This document shows positions 1 to 6,885 of a DNA stretch of 64,000 nucleotides, one piece after another. The notes under the pieces are model-generated. The model saw only the letters and a list, made by a program, of their open reading frames with translations, was not told where the DNA came from and made no database searches. Within the stretch, counting starts at the first letter, position 1. Each line of letters begins with the position of its first letter. The DNA is from CAJQLB01 sp905479065. Its GTDB lineage: Bacteria; Bacteroidota; Bacteroidia; Flavobacteriales; Flavobacteriaceae. The DNA lies in NCBI GenBank assembly GCA_943846735.1, contig OX044364.1:2046001-2110000 (forward strand), written 5' to 3'. The position numbers and the translations under genes are program-made.

Positions 1-1580
1 GGCACGCGGATATTTTTGATTTTTTAGATCTAAAAAAGAATCATGGAAAAGAAGAAATGCGTGCTAGAGATTTGTTTTATGCTATGTGGATTTCAGATTT
101 ATTTATGAAGCGTGTACAAGAAGATGGTGAATGGACGTTGATGTGTCCAAACGAGTGTCCTGGATTACCCGAAACTCACAGTGAAGAATTTGAGGCATTA
201 TATTTAAAATACGAGGCTGCAGGAAAAGGAAGAAAAACTATAAAAGCCAGAGAGCTTTGGGAAAAAATAATGGAATCTCAGATAGAAACAGGGACTCCGT
301 ATATGCTTTATAAAGATGCTGCAAATCGAAAGTCTAATCAAAAAAATCTAGGAACTATCCGTTCGTCTAATTTGTGTACTGAAATTTTGGAGTATACATC
401 ACCTGATGAAATAGCAGTATGTAATTTAGCATCGATAGCTTTACCAATGTTCATCAAGAATGGTGAGTTTGATCACAAAGAATTGTATAGAATTACTAAG
501 AGAGTTACCAAAAATTTAAATAAGGTAATTGATAGAAATTATTATCCCGTAAAAGAGGCTGAGAACTCAAATTTCAGACATCGTCCTATTGGATTGGGGG
601 TTCAAGGATTAGCAGATACATTTATTAAATTACGCTTACCTTTTACATGTGATGAAGCTAAAAAGCTAAATCAAGAAATTTTTGAAACCCTTTATTTTGC
701 AGCTGTTACTGCGAGTATGGAGGAAGCAAAAGTAGACGGCCCTTACCAAACCTATGATGGTTCTCCAATATCTAATGGTGAATTCCAATACAATCTTTGG
801 AATATAAAAGATGATGATTTGAGCGGTCGTTGGGATTGGGGTAAACTTCGAAAACAAGTCCTAAAAAATGGCGTGAGAAACTCTCTGTTAGTCGCCCCTA
901 TGCCAACGGCTAGCACATCACAAATATTAGGGAATAATGAGTGTTTTGAGCCTTACACCTCAAATATTTACACACGTCGTGTGTTGTCTGGTGAATTCAT
1001 TGTAGTAAATAAGCATTTATTAGAGGACCTTGTCGAATTAGGCCTTTGGAATGAAAGTTTAAAACAAGACATCATGAGAGCGAATGGTTCGGTACAGCAC
1101 ATTGATGAAATTCCAAAAGATATCAAGGAACTCTACAGAACTGTCTGGGAACTCAGCATGAAGGATATTATCGATATGTCCCGTCATCGTGGCTATTTTA
1201 TTGATCAATCACAGTCATTGAATTTATTTATGGAAGGAGCTACCATGGCAAAGCTAACCTCAATGCATTTTTACGCATGGAAAAGTGGTTTAAAAACAGG
1301 AATGTATTATTTACGTACAAAGAGTGCTGTTGACGCAATCAAGTTTACTTTAGACACCAAGAAAAAAGAACAACCAGTTGCCGAGGTAGCTGATGTTGTT
1401 GAGGTTTCTCAAATGGATGCAAGTATTGTTGAACAGCAAAAAGAGAAAGCAGCAAAAACTGCAGTAAAATTTGCAAAAGAAACCACTGAAGTTCAGCCGA
1501 TGTCTCCTGAGGAAATGAAAGCACTTATTGCTCAGGCGAAAGAAGCGGAAGGAGATGATTGCCTAATGTGTGGGTCTTGA
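1..1580 (+). CDS. nrdA: Ribonucleoside-diphosphate reductase alpha subunit, 5'-truncated by the window edge
   Basis: This is the catalytic subunit of class Ia ribonucleotide reductase, which makes dNDPs from NDPs in the cytoplasm with a radical from NrdB. The frame is open from base 3 to the stop, giving 525 visible residues. The full protein is normally around 750-850, so the ATP-cone and N-terminal part lie outside the window. Visible signatures are SNLCTEI (active-site Asn, Cys and Glu), the PMPTASTSQILGNNECFEP loop, the radical-transfer tyrosine pair in GMYYLRT, and the redox-active C-terminal pair in DDCLMCGS. The first in-frame ATG at 57 is internal, because the residues before it (HADIFDFLDLKKNHG) continue the family alignment. 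A strong terminator follows. Confidence 0.97.
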   Translation, partial: HADIFDFLDLKKNHGKEEMRARDLFYAMWISDLFMKRVQEDGEWTLMCPNECPGLPETHSEEFEALYLKYEAAGKGRKTIKARELWEKIMESQIETGTPYMLYKDAANRKSNQKNLGTIRSSNLCTEILEYTSPDEIAVCNLASIALPMFIKNGEFDHKELYRITKRVTKNLNKVIDRNYYPVKEAENSNFRHRPIGLGVQGLADTFIKLRLPFTCDEAKKLNQEIFETLYFAAVTASMEEAKVDGPYQTYDGSPISNGEFQYNLWNIKDDDLSGRWDWGKLRKQVLKNGVRNSLLVAPMPTASTSQILGNNECFEPYTSNIYTRRVLSGEFIVVNKHLLEDLVELGLWNESLKQDIMRANGSVQHIDEIPKDIKELYRTVWELSMKDIIDMSRHRGYFIDQSQSLNLFMEGATMAKLTSMHFYAWKSGLKTGMYYLRTKSAVDAIKFTLDTKKKEQPVAEVADVVEVSQMDASIVEQQKEKAAKTAVKFAKETTEVQPMSPEEMKALIAQAKEAEGDDCLMCGS

Positions 1581-1597
1581 AAATTTCAATTATTAAT

Positions 1598-1627
1598 AAA
1601 AGGCGCCAATACTTTGGCGCCTTTTTT
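1598..1627 (+). terminator. Rho-independent terminator after nrdA
   Basis: Arms 1598-1609 and 1614-1625 form a 12-bp stem rich in GC at its centre (GGCGCC core) with a 4-nt loop, followed by a T run. The A run on the left arm means it could also terminate the converging lipoprotein gene, whose stop codon overlaps the end of the hairpin. Confidence 0.9.
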
Positions 1628-2342
1628 ATTTTAGGATATCGGTCCCTAAATACAGGTCATCTTTGTTGTAAAACCAAGCTCTATTCTTTGGCATTTTGAT
1701 GCCATTTATCACCGTTTCACCCGATAATAAAATATATTCCCCACTAGTTTCTATTTCATTTCCGTTTACGTCAGTTTTAAAAAATTGGTAGATTTCCATA
1801 GCATAGGTTTCTGGATTAATATAAACATACCAAATATCTTCACCAACAGATTCATCATAGGTGACTTTTAAAACCAAATACTCTTTCCCTTTAAATGATT
1901 TACGTTCAAAAGTGTTAGCAATATGAGTTCCAGGGTCTTTAAGTTTCATTGGCAAACCATATAAAAAGGAGTAATAATTTTTATACATGTTTGCTCTGTC
2001 ACAACTAAGATTGTTAGCTTTTGCTTCTTCTTCAGTAAAGTGAGAATTTCCATTTAAAGCTATATTGCAATTATTTCCTTTAATTTTATATTCAATCATG
2101 GTTGTCTCTCTAACTGCCTTCATGTAAAAAGCACTTTCAGGAATATTTATAGTAATATCACTTTCTCTGTTTTGGGAATCAGGAGTTTCCATTGTTACAT
2201 GAAAATCTGAATTAAAGGAATTCCACAAATTATTTGGATCATGATAGGCAATGGTTTTCTCAAGAAGCTGTTGAGATGTAAGATCTTTTTCACATGAAAA
2301 AAGAGAGGCTATAATGAGTATAACAAATAAGTATTTATGCAT
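1626..2342 (-). CDS. DUF6503-like lipoprotein
   Basis: A 238-residue secreted lipoprotein. It has a short signal peptide and a lipobox ending SLFSC, with Cys17 as the predicted lipidation site, so it should be anchored in the outer or inner membrane facing the periplasm. The body has the alternating pattern of a beta-rich domain, with phrases such as LEKTIAYHDP and LNGNSHF that I associate with the flavobacterial DUF6503 family. That family has no assigned function that I know of. The gene stands alone: it converges on nrdA and shares its terminator region. The PiT gene lies upstream on the same strand but ends with its own terminator, so this gene probably uses a promoter in 2343-2447. Confidence 0.75.
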   Translation of the reverse strand: MHKYLFVILIIASLFSCEKDLTSQQLLEKTIAYHDPNNLWNSFNSDFHVTMETPDSQNRESDITINIPESAFYMKAVRETTMIEYKIKGNNCNIALNGNSHFTEEEAKANNLSCDRANMYKNYYSFLYGLPMKLKDPGTHIANTFERKSFKGKEYLVLKVTYDESVGEDIWYVYINPETYAMEIYQFFKTDVNGNEIETSGEYILLSGETVINGIKMPKNRAWFYNKDDLYLGTDILK

Positions 2343-2447
2343 TAGTAATATTTCAATTGTTAAACGAATCTAGAGCATTTAATCAACAAAACCTATTACC
2401 ATCATAAATCTGTAAATGTGTTCACTATTTTTTGCTTAATTAGATTA

Positions 2448-2484
2448 AAAACAAACAGCATCTTATAAAGATGCTGTTTGTTTT
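2448..2484 (-). terminator. Rho-independent terminator of the porin-PiT operon
   Basis: Two perfect 17-nt arms (2448-2464 and 2468-2484) form a hairpin with a 3-nt loop and an A run that reads as a U tract on the minus strand. It lies just past the PiT stop codon. Confidence 0.9.
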
Positions 2485-2502
2485 ATGTATGAATTATTGA
2501 TG

Positions 2503-4782
2503 TTAATCAATATTATCTGGAAGCTTGGCAGGTTCTACAGAACTATCATGAGAATTATAATATTCTTCTAATAAATTCATAGTTGCTGTTAATAAATCCT
2601 TAGTTTCAAGTAATAAACCAAAATAAAGTGTTGTATTCTTAGGACTAGATTCTTCTGTTCTTGTTCTGGCCACTTGCTTAACAATCTTATCTGTTACTAA
2701 ATCAAAGATCTCCTTCTTACGATTAATAATAGAGCCAATTTGCTCAAACGAATGTGAATCGAAGGCTGTTTTAGTGTCATTGAAAAGCGTTTCAAGAGCA
2801 CCATCAACTTCTTTTAGTTCTTTAATTTGACTAAACTTGAGCTTCTTATGATTGTTGTTAACATGCTTATGACTTGTTTTAGAAATATACTCTAAAGACT
2901 GAGTCATATCCTGTAAATAACCTAAGATATTTATATAAAAACTACTGGCTCTTAAACTCGTCTCATCTAAGTTTTTAATAAAGTAGAAAATATTGTCACG
3001 TAAGCTATCAACTTCATCAGAAAGTTTACCAATTTGTTTTTTATTCTTTTTCAGTAAAGCTAAATCTTGTTTTGCTAGTCCTTTCATTGCATTTGTGTAA
3101 ATTAGATTTCCACGTTTTACTACACTTGCAATATTAGAAGCACTTTCAATGATAACACCTTGCACAGAACGACTCCCTGTTTCTTTAAGGCTGTCCTCTT
3201 CAATAGTTTTATTGGAGCTATTTTTATGAGACTTGTAATTTCTATATAACAAGAAAACAGTAATTAATAATAATATTGGAATCATTACTTTTGGGTTCCA
3301 ATTAATTAAATATACCACTGTACCAGCAGCAATAAATGCTCCAATAGCAGTTCCAAACCAACCTGCAATTACATTTAATACGCCAGCAACTCGATAAACA
3401 GCACTTTCTCTACCCCATGCTTTATCAGCTAAAGAGGTTCCCATAGCTACCATAAACGTTACATAAGTTGTAGATAATGGTAATTTCATTGAAGTTGCAA
3501 TTGCAATTAATACACCAGCAACCATTAAGTTTACCGAAGCTCTAATCATATCAAATGCAGGGGCATCTATACTTTGATCTTTAGTTAAAGCAATAGCATC
3601 ATCCGGTTTTTGAAAACTAGTTGCAATACTCTTTTGTAGAGACTCAGGAACAATGGCTCCTAAATATTTAGATAAAGAAGAAGATCCTTTTACAACTGCT
3701 CTAGACAATGCATTGGGCTGAAATTTTTCATGAGTCTCTCCTTGGCGTGATAAACTTAATTCAGTCTCAGCAACAGTTTTAGCCTTTTTAGAGAACCATA
3801 GTGTTAATACCATAATGCTACCAGCAATAAAAAGCAATAACGGTTCAGCAGGTACTTTTTTATCTAACACAGCCATAGACATTGTGGTATCCATTCCACT
3901 AGCTATCCATGCTTCATAAGAATGATAAGCAGCCATTGGAACCCCAATGAAGTTTACTAAATCGTTACCCGAAAAAGCTAGTGCTAAACCAAATGTACCA
4001 ATCGCAATAACTACTAGTAAAACAGTTTTCTTCGTTAGTTTTTCGAAGATAACTGAAAACAATGTCCAGAAAATAAAACTTCCAACTATTATGAAAACTT
4101 CATTACCCTCTAGAACCTCCTTTAATTCACTATAATACGGTGTTCCTTTCAATCCTTTTAAAAAGATAAAATAGGTTATAGCTGTTAAAGCTACACCACC
4201 AAAAATAACACCAAAATGCTTTATTTTTTTCTCAAAATTGAATGTAAATATTGCACGAGAAATCCATTGTACAATAGCACCAACAGTAAATGCAATAAAT
4301 ACAGATAATAAAATACCACTAATAATTGTAATTGCTTTTTCCTTATTTATGTAGGTTCCTAAATCTGCAAAAGTTTGAGTATCATGAGCACCAATTTTAA
4401 TTAATGCCATAACTACAGCAGCTCCCAATAAGTTAAATACAATTGAAACCGTTGTAGAAGTTGGTAAACCTAGCGTATTAAAGAAATCTAATAACAATAT
4501 ATCTGTTATCATCACTGCCATAAAAATGAGCATAATTTCACCAAACTCAAATTGTGCAGGTACAAAAATGCCTTTTCGAGCAACTTCCATCATTCCACTC
4601 GAAAACACAGCTCCTATAAAAATTCCTAAACTAGCTACTATCATGATTGTTCTTAATGAAAGTACTTTAGAACCAATAGCAGAATTTAAAAAGTTAATAG
4701 CATCATTACTAACGCCAACAATAATATCAGCAATCGCTAATACAGTAATGGCAATTAACATAAATAAGTAAATATTTTCCAT
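2503..4782 (-). CDS. PiT-family inorganic phosphate transporter with a C-terminal cytoplasmic tail
   Basis: A 759-residue inner-membrane transporter for phosphate (metal-phosphate coupled to H+ or Na+). The two inverted PiT signature motifs are present: GVSNDAINFLNSAIGSK near residue 23 and FSGNDLVNFIGVP near residue 270. About ten hydrophobic segments are followed, from about residue 530, by a soluble helical region of some 220 residues that resembles PhoU-type coiled segments. Bacteroidetes PiT proteins often carry such an extension, and it may sense or regulate uptake. The gene lies 79 bp downstream of a phosphate-selective porin on the same strand. The pair would form an outer-to-inner membrane phosphate route, ending at the terminator at 2448-2484. 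Confidence 0.92.
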   Translation of the reverse strand: MENIYLFMLIAITVLAIADIIVGVSNDAINFLNSAIGSKVLSLRTIMIVASLGIFIGAVFSSGMMEVARKGIFVPAQFEFGEIMLIFMAVMITDILLLDFFNTLGLPTSTTVSIVFNLLGAAVVMALIKIGAHDTQTFADLGTYINKEKAITIISGILLSVFIAFTVGAIVQWISRAIFTFNFEKKIKHFGVIFGGVALTAITYFIFLKGLKGTPYYSELKEVLEGNEVFIIVGSFIFWTLFSVIFEKLTKKTVLLVVIAIGTFGLALAFSGNDLVNFIGVPMAAYHSYEAWIASGMDTTMSMAVLDKKVPAEPLLLFIAGSIMVLTLWFSKKAKTVAETELSLSRQGETHEKFQPNALSRAVVKGSSSLSKYLGAIVPESLQKSIATSFQKPDDAIALTKDQSIDAPAFDMIRASVNLMVAGVLIAIATSMKLPLSTTYVTFMVAMGTSLADKAWGRESAVYRVAGVLNVIAGWFGTAIGAFIAAGTVVYLINWNPKVMIPILLLITVFLLYRNYKSHKNSSNKTIEEDSLKETGSRSVQGVIIESASNIASVVKRGNLIYTNAMKGLAKQDLALLKKNKKQIGKLSDEVDSLRDNIFYFIKNLDETSLRASSFYINILGYLQDMTQSLEYISKTSHKHVNNNHKKLKFSQIKELKEVDGALETLFNDTKTAFDSHSFEQIGSIINRKKEIFDLVTDKIVKQVARTRTEESSPKNTTLYFGLLLETKDLLTATMNLLEEYYNSHDSSVEPAKLPDNID

Positions 4783-4861
4783 ATTTTTTTATATAATAAT
4801 TTCGCAAATGTCTTTAGATAATCTGAATGTAAAGTTAGCTAATTGTTATGTTTTTAATTAT

Positions 4862-6067
4862 TTAAAAATGAATATCAAATCCGACTCTAAAAGTAATGTT
4901 ATCGTTATTACCATCAAGAGTTGTGTAACTAATATCAGACTGTACTTTTAATTTATGACCAACAATAAATTTGTTTAAACCAAGCGTATATTGTGTGGTA
5001 GGTAGCGCACCAGTAACACTTTCATAATTTACAGTTGTAAAACGTGCAGCGATTTCGTAGTTGCTCTTAAATAAATAACCTGCTTGCAAGTTTAAAGCAT
5101 TTCCAGTTAAAACAATATCACCAGTCGGTGTAACACCATCTACTTCAGTAGCAATTTCATCATCTGCACTTCGCTTCGCATATTCACCCATAAATGAAAA
5201 CCCATTATGTTTAAACATGGCATCTGCAAAAATAGTTGTTTGATCTGTTTCGTATAACGAACCATCAGTTCTCATCATATAATCACCAGCAAACCCTCTT
5301 TCTCTAACAGCATTTTGATTGTAATTATATGTAAATCCAAGCATAAGTTTTGGTTTTTCTTCTCGCTTTAAATCTGATTGAAAATAATCTCCTTTGGATT
5401 TAAATGTTCCGAAAGGTAAAAACTCTAATCTAGCAGTGTATTGTAAACCTCCTTCATTTCCTTCAGTCACATTACGACCTTCACCTTGAGATACTGAAAA
5501 TTTTTCACGCATTAAAAAGCTCCCGCCTAAATTCGTTTTATGACGTAATTGTATACCTAGATCACGATCAATGTTAAAACGACTATTTAATAATGAGCGA
5601 TCTATTAATTGTAAGTTAGCTGAAGACACAACACGCTCAACATTTCCAGGAAGTTTTGTTTGTCCAGCCCACAACTCCCAATTACCGGCAAAATTCCACA
5701 TGATTACTGCATCCAGGATATAACGAGGTGTGTTTCTATTAAATTGATTTGCTCCAGAAATATCTCTATTTGACAATCCAAGCTCTATTTTATATTTTAA
5801 TTTTGGACTATAAGCAAAACCGTCAAATTTTAAACGCGCTCTACGTACAATAAAATTATGCTCTGGACTACCGTATTGATCACCATCATAATTCCAAGAA
5901 GACATTGAACGTACTTGAAAACGAGGCGCAAATTTTACACTAAATGAGCTGTCTTTTGCAACAAAGTTAATTAAACCTTTTCCAAATGAAGTGTCACTAA
6001 TTTCTTGTGCGTTGAGCGATGTTAGTGATAGAAAAGCAATTGCAACGATAGTAATATTAAGTTTCAT
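4862..6067 (-). CDS. OprO/OprP-like phosphate-selective porin
   Basis: A 401-residue outer-membrane beta barrel. A signal peptide ends near LNAQE. The mature part shows typical OprP-family phrases such as SVKFAPRFQVR and FIVRRARLKFDGFAY, repeated amphipathic strands with aromatic girdle residues, and a C-terminal Phe (VGFDIHF) suited to insertion by the BAM machinery. OprP/OprO proteins are anion- or (poly)phosphate-selective channels. The next gene downstream is a PiT phosphate transporter, which supports a phosphate role. Regulation may be unusual: the 5' leader carries a terminator-like hairpin nested in a 14-bp inverted repeat whose inner arm ends 8 bases before the start codon (see 6075-6211). 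Confidence 0.88.
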   Translation of the reverse strand: MKLNITIVAIAFLSLTSLNAQEISDTSFGKGLINFVAKDSSFSVKFAPRFQVRSMSSWNYDGDQYGSPEHNFIVRRARLKFDGFAYSPKLKYKIELGLSNRDISGANQFNRNTPRYILDAVIMWNFAGNWELWAGQTKLPGNVERVVSSANLQLIDRSLLNSRFNIDRDLGIQLRHKTNLGGSFLMREKFSVSQGEGRNVTEGNEGGLQYTARLEFLPFGTFKSKGDYFQSDLKREEKPKLMLGFTYNYNQNAVRERGFAGDYMMRTDGSLYETDQTTIFADAMFKHNGFSFMGEYAKRSADDEIATEVDGVTPTGDIVLTGNALNLQAGYLFKSNYEIAARFTTVNYESVTGALPTTQYTLGLNKFIVGHKLKVQSDISYTTLDGNNDNITFRVGFDIHF

Positions 6068-6074
6068 ATTTCAG

Positions 6075-6211
6075 TATTAGTTTTTGTCAATGCAAAGGAC
6101 TAACACATATGTTAACTTAATGTAAACGGAATATTAATTTTGTAAAAAAAAGCTGCCTTGGCCAAAAGCAGCTATTAGAATTCAAATTAATATAGTCGAC
6201 AAAAACTAATA
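6075..6211 (-). promoter_or_regulatory. Structured leader upstream of the porin-PiT operon: 14-bp inverted repeat enclosing a terminator-like hairpin
   Basis: Seen directly: TATTAGTTTTTGTC at 6075-6088 is the perfect reverse complement of 6198-6211. Between them, 6151-6156 and 6168-6173 pair (AGCTGC/GCAGCT), and the A run at 6144-6150 becomes a U tract on the minus strand, so the inner hairpin reads as a rho-independent terminator towards the porin gene. The arm next to the gene sits 8 nt before the porin ATG. Inference: this may be an attenuator or a structure that occludes translation initiation. Alternatively it marks the 3' end of a separate small minus-strand transcript, or it is a MITE-like remnant. 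I see no clear target-site duplication. Confidence 0.5.
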
Positions 6212-6379
6212 GATTAAATGAAATACTAATTGGTGTCTTAAGACTGAAGTAAATATCTAAAATGTAGATAAGGTAATTGTAAACTCAATATTATCAAAAC
6301 ATTAAGCTAAACTTTTTTAAGATTAAGTAATTGATAATTTTAAAAAAAATTTCAATGTAAATTTAATGTTAAGTAATTA

Positions 6380-6410
6380 TTGCTTAATTGTTAACTAATT
6401 TATATATTTG
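6380..6410 (+). promoter_or_regulatory. Bacteroidetes-type promoter of the MORN-like gene
   Basis: TTG at 6380-6382 and TATATTTG at 6403-6410 are separated by 20 nt. This matches the -33/-7 form (TTTG, TAnnTTTG) used by the Bacteroidetes primary sigma factor. The start codon is 37 nt further on. Confidence 0.6.
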
Positions 6411-6447
6411 ACATGTCGGCAAATTAATTTAAACCTAAATATGCGTT

Positions 6448-6813
6448 ATGAAGAAAAGTATTTTATTATTAGCACTTTTATTTGTCTCAGTATCCACTTT
6501 TGGGCAAGCTGATACGAATGTGAAAATTGAAAAAAAAGGTGATAATACAGAAGCCACGTATTATTACCAAGATGGAACAGTAAAACAACAAGGCACTTTC
6601 AATGCCGACGGAAAATTACATGGAACCTGGACTAGTTTTGACGTTAATGGAAAAAAACAGATAGTCGGAAACTATGAAAACAACAAAAAAGTTGGGAAAT
6701 GGTTTTTTTGGACAAATGGAAAACTTAAAGAAGTTGATTATATAGATTCAAGAATTGTTAGTGTGAATGAATGGAATGAAAAAACAAAAGTAGCCGTAAG
6801 AAACAAGAAGTAA
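6448..6813 (+). CDS. Small secreted MORN/YwqK-like repeat protein
   Basis: A 121-residue protein with a clear signal peptide (cleavage near STFGQ). The mature part has two to three MORN-like beta-hairpin units: YYQDGTVKQQGTFNADGKLHG, then GNYENNKKVGKWFFW. In databases such proteins are often labelled YwqK-family antitoxin, but the label comes only from the repeat, and no toxin partner is adjacent. It is probably periplasmic or surface exposed. It is transcribed alone from the promoter at 6380-6410 and ends at the terminator at 6833-6866. The exact function is unknown. Confidence 0.8.
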   Translation: MKKSILLLALLFVSVSTFGQADTNVKIEKKGDNTEATYYYQDGTVKQQGTFNADGKLHGTWTSFDVNGKKQIVGNYENNKKVGKWFFWTNGKLKEVDYIDSRIVSVNEWNEKTKVAVRNKK

Positions 6814-6832
6814 TCTATAAAAGTAGTAAAGT

Positions 6833-6866
6833 AAAAAAGCTCCTAGTTTAACGAGGAGCTTTTTTT
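6833..6866 (+). terminator. Bidirectional rho-independent terminator
   Basis: A 12-bp stem (6833-6844 with 6854-6865; GCTCCT/AGGAGC core) has an A run on one side and a T run on the other. It lies between convergent genes and could stop both. Confidence 0.9.
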
Positions 6867-6885
6867 ATGACTAATATTCAAATGA

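Larger units (their letters stand above)
6068..6447. other. 380-bp divergent intergenic region
   Basis: Very AT-rich spacer between the porin operon (minus) and the MORN-like gene (plus). It holds the nested inverted repeat at 6075-6211 and the plus-strand promoter at 6380-6410. I found no convincing ORF on either strand in 6212-6379. Confidence 0.7.

Noticed and set aside
57..1580. ATG at 57 as the start of nrdA
   Set aside because: The frame is open to the window edge and the residues before it align with the family, so the gene is truncated by the window rather than starting here.
6075..6211. Insertion sequence or transposon ends for the 14-bp inverted repeat
   Set aside because: There is no transposase, the element is only 137 bp, and I see no target-site duplication. 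A leader structure is at least as likely, so I did not call it a mobile element.
6448..6813. Toxin-antitoxin antitoxin (YwqK label) for the small MORN-like protein
   Set aside because: It has a signal peptide and no adjacent toxin gene. The antitoxin label rests only on the repeat type.
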